DNA of 33,709 nucleotides. It comes from Legionellaceae bacterium. GTDB taxonomy: Bacteria; Pseudomonadota; Gammaproteobacteria; Legionellales; Legionellaceae. The position numbers and the translations under genes are program-made. Under the pieces are notes generated by a model that did not search any database, was not told where the DNA came from, and was given only the letters and a program-made list of their open reading frames with translations. Positions 16,588-26,330 of the stretch are shown in pieces. The stretch lies in assembly GCA_029213075.1 (NCBI GenBank), contig JARGPO010000053.1, positions 1-33,709 on the forward strand, written 5' to 3'. Position 1 is the first letter of the stretch; the number at the start of each line of letters is the position of its first letter.

Positions 16588-17734
16588 TTTTATAATACCA
16601 GCAGATAAAACGTATATGTGTGGCCATTCTCTAGGACCATTGCATAAATCATCTCAAATTAATGTTCAGCAAGTAATTAAATCCTGGGAGGAGTCAGCTG
16701 TTCAAGCCTGGAATAGTGATTCTTGGATCGATCTCCCAACTAAAGTTGCAAGACAAATTGCACCACTTCTTGGGGCACATGCTGAAAATGTAGTCATGAG
16801 TGACTCAACTTCTGTTAACTTATTTAAAGTTTTACTTGCTGCTTTAAAGGTAAATTCTCAGCGGAAAATTATTTTAACAACAGATGATAATTTTCCTGCA
16901 GATTATTATGTAGCAGAAGGCGTTCGGGAGTTAAAACAAGATCTTCAACTAAAAATTGTGGCTCGCGAGTCATTGCTTGAAAATTTAGATGAAGACGTAG
17001 CTGTTTTGATGTTAACACAAGTGAACTATCGTGATGCGAGAGCATACTCTTTAGAGAAAATATCTGAGCATGCGCATAATCTTGGAATTTTAACTGTATG
17101 GGACTTATCCCATAGTGTTGGCGCAATACCTATTAATCTTACAGATGCGAACGTTGATTTTGCTATTGGGTGTACGTACAAATACCTCAGTGGCGGTCCT
17201 GGATCTCCGGCCTTTATTTATGTGCATGAGAAACACCAAGAGCAATTGATAAGCCCAATTTATGGTTGGATGGGCCATGATAAACCTTTTGCTTTTGAGA
17301 ATAATTTTCGTGCTCGTGGTGCCCGTCAATTTATTGGCGGTACACCTTATATATTAAGTCTAAAAGCACTTGAAGGTTCTCTAGATTGTTTTGCAGATAT
17401 TGATATGCAAGATTTAAATAAACAAAGCCTTATAAATTCAACCTATTTAATTAAGGCCTTACAAGATTTGCAATTGCAAGTTATTACACCGCTTTTGAAG
17501 GAGAGAGGGGGTCATGTAGCTTTTATACACCCCAAAGGATACGCGTTATCGCGTGCTTTGATTGAGCATGGAATTATTAATGATTATCGTGAACCAGGCT
17601 TAATAAGGCTCTGTGTTAATCCACTTTATCTAAGTTTAGAAGATATCCAAAAATGTGTGGAAAAAATTACTTATTTGTTAGATAGAAATATCTATCTGAA
17701 CTCTAAATATAACGAGCTTTTGAAGGTGACATAA
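16574..17734 (+). CDS. kynU: Kynureninase
   Basis: PLP enzyme cleaving L-kynurenine to anthranilate and L-alanine. 386 residues from the ATG at 16574, which has CGGAG about 8 nt upstream; an in-frame start at 16550 is less likely. Family marks are C-G-H-S-L-G-P-L near the N-terminus, V-W-D-L-S-H-S-V-G-A-I-P, and G-C-T-Y-K-Y-L-S-G-G-P-G-S-P with Lys203 as the probable PLP lysine; R-G-A-R-Q-F-I-G-G-T-P follows. It lies in the place where trpE/trpG would be expected, directly before trpD. In this context it most likely feeds anthranilate into tryptophan synthesis rather than serving degradation or NAD synthesis. Confidence 0.92.
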   Translation: MTADDFIIPADKTYMCGHSLGPLHKSSQINVQQVIKSWEESAVQAWNSDSWIDLPTKVARQIAPLLGAHAENVVMSDSTSVNLFKVLLAALKVNSQRKIILTTDDNFPADYYVAEGVRELKQDLQLKIVARESLLENLDEDVAVLMLTQVNYRDARAYSLEKISEHAHNLGILTVWDLSHSVGAIPINLTDANVDFAIGCTYKYLSGGPGSPAFIYVHEKHQEQLISPIYGWMGHDKPFAFENNFRARGARQFIGGTPYILSLKALEGSLDCFADIDMQDLNKQSLINSTYLIKALQDLQLQVITPLLKERGGHVAFIHPKGYALSRALIEHGIINDYREPGLIRLCVNPLYLSLEDIQKCVEKITYLLDRNIYLNSKYNELLKVT

Positions 17735-17735
17735 G

Positions 17736-18731
17736 ATGAATATCTATTTAGAAAAATTGCAAGCAGGGAATAGTTTAACCGTAAATGAAAGTCATACGCT
17801 ATTTTCTGATTTATTAGATTATCCAGTTAACATGCAAACCCAACTATTAGAACTAATGAATAAAAAGAAGGAGTCTACCCCTGAGATTTTGGGTGCGAGA
17901 GATGCTTTGTTTAATAGTTCACAACCTATTGAATACTCTGATGATGTGCTTGATATAGTTGGTAGCGGTGGTGATGGTATTGGATCTTTTAATATCTCAA
18001 CTGCAGCAAGTATGGTTATTGCTAGTTGTGGGGTTAAGGTTGCAAAGCATGGAGGGCGTAAGGTAACTAGTTGTTCTGGAAGCACCGATGTATTGCAAGA
18101 ACTTGGTATTTCTATGGCAGATGTATCTGAGCAATGCATACAATCACTAGACACTATTGGATATAGTTTTTTATCGGCACAAGTATTTAACCCAGGATTA
18201 AAGTCTTTTGGAAGTTTAAGGAAAAAAATTGGTGTGCCAACAATCTTTAATGTTCTTGGACCATTGTTAAATCCAATTCGACCACGCCGTCAGGTTGTTG
18301 GAGTCTATAGGCGTGATTTAGTACCAAAAGTTGCAGAAGTTTTAAAAGAACTAGGATTGATACACGCCTTAGTTGTGCATTCTGAAGATGGGTTAGATGA
18401 GTTTAGCGTAAGCGCTAAATCACATGTGGCAATTTTACGTTTTGGAAAAATCACAGCGTTTAGTATTAGCCCGGAGGACCTTGGTATTAAACGCTCATCA
18501 ATTAAAGATATAAAAGGCGGGGATGCTTTTGAAAACGCTGAGATTATAAAAGGGATTTTTTCAGGACTCATAACTGGTCCTAAATTAGATATTGTTGTTT
18601 TAAATAGTGCGGCCGGTCTTTTGGTGGCGGATAAAGTTCAAAGCTTAGAAGAGGGAGTTGTAATGGCATATACAGCAATATCTAGAGGAGATACTTTGGA
18701 GTTTTTTAATAAGTTAAGGGAGGTTGTATGA
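17736..18731 (+). CDS. trpD: Anthranilate phosphoribosyltransferase
   Basis: Joins anthranilate with PRPP to give phosphoribosylanthranilate. 331 residues, usual length. The PRPP/anthranilate loops are visible as V-G-S-G-G-D-G, A-K-H-G-G-R-K-V-T-S-C-S-G-S-T-D-V-L and N-V-L-G-P-L-L-N-P. It is a stand-alone TrpD without a TrpG amidotransferase domain. It starts 1 nt after kynU stops, so kynureninase product and the next enzyme are directly coupled, and it overlaps trpC by 4 nt. Confidence 0.95.
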   Translation: MNIYLEKLQAGNSLTVNESHTLFSDLLDYPVNMQTQLLELMNKKKESTPEILGARDALFNSSQPIEYSDDVLDIVGSGGDGIGSFNISTAASMVIASCGVKVAKHGGRKVTSCSGSTDVLQELGISMADVSEQCIQSLDTIGYSFLSAQVFNPGLKSFGSLRKKIGVPTIFNVLGPLLNPIRPRRQVVGVYRRDLVPKVAEVLKELGLIHALVVHSEDGLDEFSVSAKSHVAILRFGKITAFSISPEDLGIKRSSIKDIKGGDAFENAEIIKGIFSGLITGPKLDIVVLNSAAGLLVADKVQSLEEGVVMAYTAISRGDTLEFFNKLREVV

Positions 18732-19510
18732 GTAATTTTATGGATTCTATTAAGAAGAGTGTTCAAGCTCGTTCGAGCGCAATTGTACTTAACCATGCAC
18801 CAACTGTTAATAAGTTAAACTTCTTAGATGCCTTTTCTAAAGATAAAAGACCTGCAATTATTGCCGAGGTTAAATTAAGCAGTCCATCAAAGGGTAGGAT
18901 TTATAACGGTAATTTGGACTCAATTGCGATTGCCGGGGAATATTTAGCTAATGGTGCGGCAGCCTTATCAATTTTAACCGAGCCCGATTTTTTTAATGGA
19001 AATATAGAAACAATTCGTACTCTTAGGAAAATTTATCCACAGGCAAATATTTTACTTAAGGACTTTGTGTTAACCGAGTTACAAATTGATGAAGCATGTG
19101 TTTATGGAGCAAATGCAGTGCTATTGATAGTTGGTTTTTTAAATAAAAAACGCTTATCTGAACTTTATAAGCATGCCTTAAGTTTAGGAATAACTCCTCT
19201 GATTGAAATTCATAATTTAGATGAATTAAAGATAGCTATTACTCTTAACCCTAAACTTTTAGGATTTAACCATCGGGACTTAAAAAGCTTAACAATCAAT
19301 TTGGACTCATCAAAAAACCTACGATGCCAAATTCCAAAGGATATTACTTTTATTGCTGAGAGTGGGATTACAACAAAAGATGACTTAATCCTAATGATGA
19401 GAAGGGGATTTGACGGCTGTCTAATAGGTTCTAGTTTAATGTCGCATGCAAATCCTGGTAAGGCTCTGGGTCAATTACTTAGTTCAGAGACAGATCTAAT
19501 TAAGCAGTAA
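18728..19510 (+). CDS. trpC: Indole-3-glycerol phosphate synthase
   Basis: TIM-barrel enzyme closing the indole ring. 260 residues, single domain (not fused to TrpF as in enterobacteria). Signatures: I-I-A-E-V-K-L-S-S-P-S-K-G, L-L-K-D-F-V, I-E-I-H-N, G-F-N-H-R-D-L and I-A-E-S-G-I with C-L-I-G-S-S-L-M. The ATG overlaps the trpD stop (ATGA). trpF follows after 21 nt. Confidence 0.95.
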   Translation: MSNFMDSIKKSVQARSSAIVLNHAPTVNKLNFLDAFSKDKRPAIIAEVKLSSPSKGRIYNGNLDSIAIAGEYLANGAAALSILTEPDFFNGNIETIRTLRKIYPQANILLKDFVLTELQIDEACVYGANAVLLIVGFLNKKRLSELYKHALSLGITPLIEIHNLDELKIAITLNPKLLGFNHRDLKSLTINLDSSKNLRCQIPKDITFIAESGITTKDDLILMMRRGFDGCLIGSSLMSHANPGKALGQLLSSETDLIKQ

Positions 19511-19531
19511 ATAATTTTGGGAGTATTGAGA

Positions 19532-20149
19532 ATGAAAATTAAAGTTTGCGGTATTACAAATCTTCATGACGCTAAACTCTGTATGCAAAATGCTGCATGG
19601 GCTGTTGGATTTAATTTTTATAAGAGTTCACCTCGTTATATTGAGCCTGATAATGCAAGAGAAATAATTAGCTTACTACCTTCTTCGATTATTAAAACTG
19701 GTATTTTTATTAACGAAAGTTACACCGTGCTTGCGAAAATGAAGGACTATCTTGGTCTCGATTTTGTTCAAGTATATGCGCCTATTAATGATGCCCCTGA
19801 TTCATTTAAAGAAAGAGTTATTTTATCTATTCAAGCCGCAACCGAAAAAGATTTACCAAGTGCTTCTGTTTTGAGTACTTATGGCCTGATTATGCTAGAT
19901 GCTTGTAATAGTCGTGATGGTTTATTGGGAGGGACTGGGCGCCTTGCTAATTGGCAGTTAGCGAAAAAATTAGCGAGAAACCATAAGTTGATTTTGGCCG
20001 GAGGGTTAAACGCCAAAAACATTCAAGAAGCCAATCAAACTGTGTCTCCATACGCGTTGGATCTTGCAAGTGGGGTTGAATTTAAGCCGGGTATAAAAGA
20101 CAAATCAAAATTAAAAGAATTATTTGAGGAGTGTAATTATGAATACTAA
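19532..20149 (+). CDS. trpF: Phosphoribosylanthranilate isomerase
   Basis: Catalyses the Amadori rearrangement of phosphoribosylanthranilate. 205 residues from the ATG at 19532, chosen because GGGAG lies 8 nt upstream; a TTG at 19517 is in frame but covers that site. The catalytic cysteine is in K-V-C-G-I-T at the N-terminus, and the aspartate is in I-M-L-D-A. G-G-T-G-R and L-A-G-G-L-N are the phosphate-binding elements. The 3' end overlaps the trpB start by 11 nt. Confidence 0.94.
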   Translation: MKIKVCGITNLHDAKLCMQNAAWAVGFNFYKSSPRYIEPDNAREIISLLPSSIIKTGIFINESYTVLAKMKDYLGLDFVQVYAPINDAPDSFKERVILSIQAATEKDLPSASVLSTYGLIMLDACNSRDGLLGGTGRLANWQLAKKLARNHKLILAGGLNAKNIQEANQTVSPYALDLASGVEFKPGIKDKSKLKELFEECNYEY

Positions 20150-21320
20150 GAATGGATATTTCGGAAAGTATGGAGGATGCTTTGCTCCTGAGACCTTGAT
20201 GGCTCCTCTTGATGAGCTTATCGATGCTTATACAACTTTAAAGGATGATCTGGAATTTCAGCAAGAATTACAAGGATATTTGCAAACTTATGTAGGGAGA
20301 CCAACCCCTCTTTTTTATGCATCTAGGTTATCTGAAAAATTAAATGGCGCAAAGATATATCTAAAGCGTGAAGACCTAACTCATACTGGCGCACATAAAA
20401 TCAATAATACCATTGGCCAAGCATTACTTGCTAAGCATATGGGAAAAACACGCCTTATTGCTGAAACAGGAGCGGGTCAACACGGCGTTGCAACAGCCAC
20501 AGTTGCAAGCTTGCTTGGTATGGAATGTGTGGTTTATATGGGCCAGGTTGATATGGAGCGTCAACATTTAAATGTAGTTAGAATGCGTTGTTTGGGTGCT
20601 GAAGTTCGTGCGGTATCCTCGGGTTCTAAGACATTAAAAGATGCAACATCTGAGGCGATGCGCGACTGGGTAACAAGTGTTAATAATACGTATTATGTTC
20701 TAGGTTCAGCCCTTGGACCACACCCATATCCGACGATAGTTCGTGATTTTCAAAGAATAATCGGTATTGAGGCTCGCCGGCAAATAATAGATCTTATTGG
20801 AAAAATACCTAATGAATTAGTTGCATGTGTTGGGGGTGGCAGTAATGCCATTGGTTTATTTCATCCTTTCTTAGATGATGAGGTAAAAATGACAGGAGTT
20901 GAGGCCGGAGGCGTAGGTGATAACTTAGGCCAGCATGCGGCAAGATTTTCTGGTGGGCGCCTTGGAGTATTACAAGGTAGTATGAGCTATTTATTACAAG
21001 ATAAGCATGGACAAGTTGCAAATACCCATAGTATTTCAGCGGGGCTTGATTATCCAAGCGTTGGACCAGAACATGCTCACCTACATGATATTAATCGGGT
21101 TCAATATACTCGCGCAAGTGATGATGAGGCGATTAAAGCAGCCTTTATGCTGGCGAGAGTTGAGGGAATTGTTCCTGCCTTAGAAAGTGCGCATGCCATA
21201 GCTTATGCGATACAAACCGCACCAACTCATCCAAAAGATTATCATCTGTTAGTTGGATTATCAGGAAGAGGGGATAAAGATGTTGAAACACTGAGCCATT
21301 ATTTAGGAGAGAGAGAATGA
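20139..21320 (+). CDS. trpB: Tryptophan synthase beta chain
   Basis: PLP enzyme condensing indole and serine to tryptophan. 393 residues from the ATG at 20139, which has GAGGAG 7 nt upstream; the upstream in-frame start at 20124 overlaps that site. The PLP lysine is in [30 protein letters not shown] and L-S-G-R-G-D-K-D are all intact. It overlaps trpA by 4 nt. Confidence 0.97.
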   Translation: MNTKNGYFGKYGGCFAPETLMAPLDELIDAYTTLKDDLEFQQELQGYLQTYVGRPTPLFYASRLSEKLNGAKIYLKREDLTHTGAHKINNTIGQALLAKHMGKTRLIAETGAGQHGVATATVASLLGMECVVYMGQVDMERQHLNVVRMRCLGAEVRAVSSGSKTLKDATSEAMRDWVTSVNNTYYVLGSALGPHPYPTIVRDFQRIIGIEARRQIIDLIGKIPNELVACVGGGSNAIGLFHPFLDDEVKMTGVEAGGVGDNLGQHAARFSGGRLGVLQGSMSYLLQDKHGQVANTHSISAGLDYPSVGPEHAHLHDINRVQYTRASDDEAIKAAFMLARVEGIVPALESAHAIAYAIQTAPTHPKDYHLLVGLSGRGDKDVETLSHYLGERE

Positions 21321-22105
21321 TAAGGCAAGCATTTACAGCTAATAAAACAGCTTTCATACCATTTATTATGGCCGGATATCCAAATCTTGAGATAACAAAG
21401 CAGGCAATACACTTTTTATCAGAATCTGGTGCCGACATTATTGAGTTGGGAGTCCCTTTTTCAGACCCGGTTGCTGATGGACCAATCAATCAAAAGGCTG
21501 CAGAGACTGCTTTGATAGAAGGTATTACGATTCTAGATATTCTAAAACTAATACAAGATGTGCGCAGAGAAGGGTGTCATACTCCAATTTTACTTTTTAG
21601 CTATTTAAACCCCATTTTAACAATGGGTTATGATATTTTTATTAAAAAATCCAAAGAGTCAGGAGTGAGCGGCGTTTTAATTATCGATTTGCCACCGGAG
21701 GAGGGAGCTGACTTTTATCGGCAACTAACTAAAAATGATTTGGAGTTCGCACTACTTGTTTCACCAACAACTAATCCTAAACGCTATAGTCTATATAAGG
21801 ATTTGGCGCCGAGTTTTATTTATTATATTTCACGCTTGGCAGTAACAGGAATTCAATCATCAATATCGAAAAACTTGCGTATTGAAATCAAAAAATTAAG
21901 AGGTCATCTGCCAGATTTTAATATTGCTGTTGGTTTTGGTATATCAACATCAAAGCAGGCTTTAGAGATTGCGAGCTTTGCTGATGGAGTGATTGTTGGA
22001 AGTGCGTTTGTTAGAAAATTAAATAGTGGTAATAATCTCGATGAGTTTAAAAGTTTAGTGAGAGAGATGGCTTCTTTTAAATTAGAGTTTGTTGAGCAAG
22101 ACTAA
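21317..22105 (+). CDS. trpA: Tryptophan synthase alpha chain
   Basis: Cleaves indole-3-glycerol phosphate to indole and glyceraldehyde 3-phosphate, channelling indole to TrpB. 262 residues. The catalytic glutamate and aspartate are in [21 protein letters not shown] binds phosphate. The S-R-L-A-V-T-G loop is the counterpart of the usual S-R-x-G-V-T-G. It is the last gene of the operon; no terminator is seen before the dapD promoter, which lies across its 3' end. Confidence 0.95.
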   Translation: MIRQAFTANKTAFIPFIMAGYPNLEITKQAIHFLSESGADIIELGVPFSDPVADGPINQKAAETALIEGITILDILKLIQDVRREGCHTPILLFSYLNPILTMGYDIFIKKSKESGVSGVLIIDLPPEEGADFYRQLTKNDLEFALLVSPTTNPKRYSLYKDLAPSFIYYISRLAVTGIQSSISKNLRIEIKKLRGHLPDFNIAVGFGISTSKQALEIASFADGVIVGSAFVRKLNSGNNLDEFKSLVREMASFKLEFVEQD

Positions 22106-22120
22106 TGATAAGTATATAAT
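22092..22120 (+). promoter_or_regulatory. Promoter of dapDE
   Basis: -35 TTGAGC (22092-22097) lies inside the trpA 3' end and -10 TATAAT (22115-22120) follows at 17 nt. It would start dapD independently of the trp operon. Confidence 0.65.
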
Positions 22121-22152
22121 CAGATAAATTATTTATACTAGGAACGTTATAT

Positions 22153-22974
22153 ATGTCGAACTTACAATCTACTATTGAGTCATACTTCGAGGAAATATCA
22201 ACAATTAATGCTTCATCACCGCCAGAAGAGCTGGTTGTTGCTGTAAACTCGATTATATATGGGTTAAATGATGGCTCATATCGAATCGCTGAGAAAACAA
22301 GTGGTGAGTGGGTTGTTAATCAATGGCTTAAAAAAGCAGTTCTTTTATCTTTTAAAATTAATAAAAACGCTGTAATTGAGGCTGGGCACTGCCAGTTTTA
22401 TGACAAAATACCTCTTAAATACAATAATATGCAAGAATCAGAGTTTATAGATAATGGCGTTAGAGTGGTCCCGCAAGCTGTTGTTCGCAATGGGGCTTTT
22501 GTTGGAAAAAACACGGTTCTAATGCCTTCTTATACAAATATTGGTGCATATATTGATGAAGGCTGCATGATTGATACCTGGGCAACAGTTGGGTCGTGCG
22601 CACAAATTGGTAAAAATGTGCATTTATCTGGTGGGGTTGGTATTGGTGGTGTTCTTGAGCCACTACAGGCAAACCCAACAATTATTGAGGATAACTGTTT
22701 CATTGGCGCTCGCTCTGAAGTTGTTGAAGGGGTAATTGTTGAGCGTAATTCAGTTTTATCTATGGGGGTGTACCTTGGTCAGAGCACTAAAATTTATAAT
22801 CGTCTGACAGGTGAAGTAACATATGGACGAATTCCCGAGGGCTCTGTTGTTGTTGCTGGTAGTTTGCCAAGCGAGGATAAAACTCATAGCTTATATTGCG
22901 CCGTTATTGTTAAACAAGTAGATGAGAAAACTAGATCTAAAGTTAGTATCAATGATTTATTGAGAGGATTTTGA
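22153..22974 (+). CDS. dapD: Tetrahydrodipicolinate N-succinyltransferase
   Basis: Lysine/diaminopimelate pathway enzyme that succinylates tetrahydrodipicolinate. 273 residues with an N-terminal helical part and a left-handed beta-helix of hexapeptide repeats (about 110-230). Conserved [28 protein letters not shown] and [11 protein letters not shown] are present. AGGAAC precedes the ATG. It forms an operon with dapE, 1 nt downstream. Confidence 0.96.
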   Translation: MSNLQSTIESYFEEISTINASSPPEELVVAVNSIIYGLNDGSYRIAEKTSGEWVVNQWLKKAVLLSFKINKNAVIEAGHCQFYDKIPLKYNNMQESEFIDNGVRVVPQAVVRNGAFVGKNTVLMPSYTNIGAYIDEGCMIDTWATVGSCAQIGKNVHLSGGVGIGGVLEPLQANPTIIEDNCFIGARSEVVEGVIVERNSVLSMGVYLGQSTKIYNRLTGEVTYGRIPEGSVVVAGSLPSEDKTHSLYCAVIVKQVDEKTRSKVSINDLLRGF

Positions 22975-22975
22975 T

Positions 22976-24106
22976 TTGCAAAACAAACTAAAGAAGATTT
23001 TAGCGGATTTAGTTGCTTTCGAGTCGGTAACTCCAAATGATTGCGACTGTCAAAGTTATATGTTGGATATTTTAGAAAAATTGAATTTTCGAATCCAAAT
23101 ACTCAACAAAGACCCTGTTGCTAATTTCTATGCGGAATATGGAGATTCCGGACCTTTATTAGTATTTGCCGGGCATACTGATGTTGTGCCAACTGGTGAT
23201 TTAACTAAATGGGATAGTCCTCCATTTGAGCTTTTTGAAAAAGATGGAATGGTTTATGGCCGTGGGGTTGCTGATATGAAAGGTAGCCTTGCAAGCATGT
23301 TAGTTGCGGCAGAAAGATTTGTATCTTCTCATCCCAAACCAACAGGTAGACTGGGTTTATTAATAACAAGTGGTGAGGAAGGTGATCACTACATGCAAGG
23401 CACGCCGCATGTTATGGATAAACTTGAAGAGCAAGGAATTAAACCTGATTATTGTATAGTTGGCGAGCCATCAAGTACTGAGAACGTTGGCGATGTTATG
23501 AAAATTGGTAGGCGTGGTTCGTTAAGTGGTCGGGCTTTTATACCTGGCATTCAAGGTCACGTAGCATATCCTCATCTAGCTAAAAATCCAATTCATATGT
23601 TAGCCCCGGTTTTAAATGAATTAACGAGTGTCACATGGGATGAAGGAGGAGAATATTTCCCGCCAACATCCTTGCAAGTAACTCATATAAAATCTGGTGG
23701 TGAGGCAAGTAACGTTATTCCTGGAGAAATAATACTACATTTTAATATTCGCTACTCAACAGAGCAGACAGCTAAAAAACTACAAAAATCCATACTAGAT
23801 TGCTTTAGTAAGTTTGGAATAGATCCAAGTATAGAGTGGGATTTAAGTGGAGAACCATTTCTAACAACAAAAGGTAGATTACTTGATTGCTGTGTGCAGG
23901 CTATTAAAGAAATAACCAATCGTGAGCCTCTGTTATCAACTAGCGGTGGAACTTCAGACGGTAGATTTATTGCACCTAGAGGTGTTGAGTTAGTGGAGCT
24001 TGGCCCAGTCAACAAAACTATTCATCAAATAAATGAAAGTGTTTCATTAGATGACTTAGATATACTTGCCAATTTATATTATTCTATTTGCGAAAAGTTG
24101 TTGTAG
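22976..24106 (+). CDS. dapE: Succinyl-diaminopimelate desuccinylase
   Basis: Zinc peptidase-family enzyme releasing LL-diaminopimelate for peptidoglycan and lysine. 376 residues. Metal ligands are visible in F-A-G-H-T-D-V-V-P, G-R-G-V-A-D-M-K-G, T-S-G-E-E-G-D, V-G-E-P-S-S and K-T-I-H-Q-I-N-E. It begins with TTG at 22976, preceded by GAGAGGA; no better ATG lies nearby. It is followed by a strong hairpin at 24113-24141. Confidence 0.95.
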   Translation: MQNKLKKILADLVAFESVTPNDCDCQSYMLDILEKLNFRIQILNKDPVANFYAEYGDSGPLLVFAGHTDVVPTGDLTKWDSPPFELFEKDGMVYGRGVADMKGSLASMLVAAERFVSSHPKPTGRLGLLITSGEEGDHYMQGTPHVMDKLEEQGIKPDYCIVGEPSSTENVGDVMKIGRRGSLSGRAFIPGIQGHVAYPHLAKNPIHMLAPVLNELTSVTWDEGGEYFPPTSLQVTHIKSGGEASNVIPGEIILHFNIRYSTEQTAKKLQKSILDCFSKFGIDPSIEWDLSGEPFLTTKGRLLDCCVQAIKEITNREPLLSTSGGTSDGRFIAPRGVELVELGPVNKTIHQINESVSLDDLDILANLYYSICEKLL

Positions 24107-24112
24107 TAATTC

Positions 24113-24141
24113 ATCCAGGATATCTAATAGATATCCTGGAT
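24113..24141. terminator. Hairpin between convergent genes
   Basis: A perfect 13-bp stem (ATCCAGGATATCT at 24113-24125, AGATATCCTGGAT at 24129-24141) has a 3-nt loop. No U-run follows on either strand, so termination strength is uncertain, but its place between dapE and the convergent 24163 gene fits a shared transcription end. Confidence 0.6.
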
Positions 24142-24162
24142 ATAGATGTAGAATAACAAAAA

Positions 24163-24678
24163 TTAACTACTCATTGCCAACCGATATTGTTCGTCTACTA
24201 AATCAGACAAACTCACATCTTCATCATTCTTAGCAGAAAACTTACTTATAACTTGAGATTTACTTTGCGCCTTTGAGGCTGGGAGCCAAAATAAGTCTGG
24301 AGCATGCTCATGGTTAACGTATAATTGTACATTGCAAGCTAGCCTTGGCAGGATAGGGTCTATTACTTTATCAAAAGAGTCTATTAGTTTATTATATTTT
24401 TTTATATCGATAGCGATTGATGGGGCTATAAAAATTCTGTTTATACAACATGTAATTGCCATTACAAAGCTAATACCTATAAAAGCAAAGGCTATGGGTA
24501 GAGATAATGCTCCTACATGTGCCATAATTACGAGTGCTAAAATCATCGCAACCATAATCATGACCATTAAAGCTTCATAACATTCAGGATTACTTAATTT
24601 TTCAATAGCTAGAATTTTATTTTCAAACTCTTTGCTTCTGACAGCATTACTAATACTATTTAGCGTGTATTTTATCAT
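24163..24678 (-). CDS. Orphan two-helix membrane protein
   Basis: 171 residues, not recognised. An N-terminal soluble part of about 35 residues is followed by two close membrane helices (about 38-60 and 62-85, the first methionine-rich). The cytosolic domain after them ends in an acidic segment (N-D-E-D-V-S-L-S-D-L-V-D-E) and a short tail. A cysteine pair lies at the end of the second helix. A two-helix hairpin plus acidic C-terminus resembles some membrane-embedded secreted effectors, but no family assignment is possible. Confidence 0.6.
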   Translation of the reverse strand: MIKYTLNSISNAVRSKEFENKILAIEKLSNPECYEALMVMIMVAMILALVIMAHVGALSLPIAFAFIGISFVMAITCCINRIFIAPSIAIDIKKYNKLIDSFDKVIDPILPRLACNVQLYVNHEHAPDLFWLPASKAQSKSQVISKFSAKNDEDVSLSDLVDEQYRLAMSS

Positions 24679-24783
24679 TGCGGCAACAATTCGTCAATTC
24701 ATTAATCATAAAAGTCCGCTAGTACTCTTTTAGTGGGTTTTTTGGGCTCTTTCATATTGTTGCGACAAAGAGCTTCTTGTTGT

Positions 24784-24811
24784 TTGAAACAACCACCTTA
24801 TGGTCTATAAT
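24784..24811 (+). promoter_or_regulatory. Promoter upstream of the 463-residue orphan gene
   Basis: -35 TTGAAA (24784-24789) and -10 TATAAT (24806-24811) are 16 nt apart. Start near 24818 leaves a short leader before the ATG at 24841. Confidence 0.65.
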
Positions 24812-24840
24812 TAAACTAAGGGTGAATGGTAAGGATTTTA

Positions 24841-26232
24841 ATGAAAAGTTTATTTTCTAGAAATACAGGTGCTATTAGTCGCCTATCTGGAAGCAATCTG
24901 CAAAAGTCCGCATTTCAGGCTCAATCTGTTCGAGATATAACTAACACAGCAAAAAAAGTTCAGACTCAGATTGTTCGTGAGGAATTTAATAGGGCAAAGT
25001 CTTCCTTTTCTCGAGGAGCTACTGAAGACTTTAAAATGGCTCAACGTCACCTTCGTGGAATGATGCCTCTCGCACGATCGCAAGATGATATGATTGCTAG
25101 TGCATATTATTTAAAAAAAACGGCTGCTATATTGACCGCTATGAGGCCTGCCCAGGGAGTATCAACAGAGCTTATTACTCAGCTAAAAACTATTTATACA
25201 CACTTGATAAAAAATACTTCAGATGATTTTGTTCGCTTGCTTTTAGCAAGTAATGATTTAAGTGAAAGTCGCTATCCAAACTTAATGGGTTCACCTGCGG
25301 TTTTAAGAGCATGGCTTGAAAATTGTGAGCAATTTGAGAGCCAGCCATTTCTTTTAGGTGGAGTTCTAGAGAGTTTGCTTTCAGGAATTGGTAAGTCCAT
25401 GTATCAACTTGGGCTAGTTATCAAAGATAAAAATGGGGAAGATATAATACTTTGTCAGTTTACAAAAGAAGGAAAAAGAAATGAAGCTGGTCCTCTTGAT
25501 GAGTACATTGCAAAATTTGCAACTACCGAGCTTCAGCAACGTTATGAAAGGGGGCCAGGTGGAGTATTTGAAGATATAAATAAATCTGTAATTACGGGGC
25601 TAATTTTAGATCCTAATCTTGAAAGAGATATTGTCTATTCGGATGGATTTTGCTTAGTAGGTGAGGATGGTAGGGAAATTCATCATTTATCAGGTAGTAG
25701 GTTTGATATGACAAAAAGTGAACTTCTTAAATCTTGGGGAGAGCATGGCCTACATTTACAATATGGCCCTTCAGGAACAACTCGTGCTTGCATGGGAGTA
25801 ATCAGTCTAAATATGGCGGCCACAGGAAGAGGAGATGATTTTTTACAAGATATTGAAGGAACCATGAAGCTGGTTACCCATGGAGTGATGATTCCATATC
25901 TTAAAGGAGGCTATCATACACCTGAAGAAGTTTTAATTGCTACTCATTGTTATATAGATACAGCTCTTGGTCAGGATTTCAAACTCAAACCACCATTAGA
26001 AATATTGGAGGAACTTAGGGGGGTTATGATCAGATCAACAGCAGAAGGAGCACCACAAGAGGTTGTTCAAGCCGTTTGGGATGTTCAAATGAAATTTGCA
26101 ATAGCATGTAGGGATGCGCATAAGTATGAGGATAAAAAACAAACAAACCCTACTCGTGAACTTAAAGAAGGTTTAAAAGCTACAAAAGAGTCCGATGAAG
26201 ATGAAAACACTCCATCCAACAGGCTTTCCTGA
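24841..26232 (+). CDS. Orphan protein with presequence-like N-terminus
   Basis: 463 residues from the ATG at 24841 (AAGGAT just upstream); an in-frame ATG at 24826 is possible but would leave only about 8 nt of leader. I recognise no domain. The first 31 residues contain five basic and no acidic residues, with many serines (K-S-L-F-S-R-N-T-G-A-I-S-R-L-S-G), like a mitochondrial presequence or amphipathic helix. The body is mixed helical, with a central stretch around G-G-V-L-E-S-L-L-S-G-I-G. The last 40 residues are charged and glutamate-rich and end S-N-R-L-S. Its monocistronic setting and the similar layout of the next gene suggest a secreted host-directed protein; this is inference. Confidence 0.6.
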   Translation: MKSLFSRNTGAISRLSGSNLQKSAFQAQSVRDITNTAKKVQTQIVREEFNRAKSSFSRGATEDFKMAQRHLRGMMPLARSQDDMIASAYYLKKTAAILTAMRPAQGVSTELITQLKTIYTHLIKNTSDDFVRLLLASNDLSESRYPNLMGSPAVLRAWLENCEQFESQPFLLGGVLESLLSGIGKSMYQLGLVIKDKNGEDIILCQFTKEGKRNEAGPLDEYIAKFATTELQQRYERGPGGVFEDINKSVITGLILDPNLERDIVYSDGFCLVGEDGREIHHLSGSRFDMTKSELLKSWGEHGLHLQYGPSGTTRACMGVISLNMAATGRGDDFLQDIEGTMKLVTHGVMIPYLKGGYHTPEEVLIATHCYIDTALGQDFKLKPPLEILEELRGVMIRSTAEGAPQEVVQAVWDVQMKFAIACRDAHKYEDKKQTNPTRELKEGLKATKESDEDENTPSNRLS

Positions 26233-26271
26233 AGGTCAATTTCGTCCACATTAACAGCAAAATGGTATTAT

Positions 26272-26300
26272 TTGAATGATAAATATAAAAATGATACAAT
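26272..26300 (+). promoter_or_regulatory. Promoter of the 310-residue orphan gene
   Basis: -35 TTGAAT (26272-26277) and -10 TACAAT (26295-26300) with 17-nt spacing, about 30 nt before the ATG at 26331. Confidence 0.6.
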
Positions 26301-26330
26301 CAGTTACTTTTGTTGAATGTGAGATAAGAT

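Noticed and set aside
24672-24705. TTGACG...TAAAAT promoter on the minus strand for the 24163-24678 gene
   Set aside because: Its -10 would lie across the ATG of the gene, so transcription would begin inside the coding region unless a later start is used.
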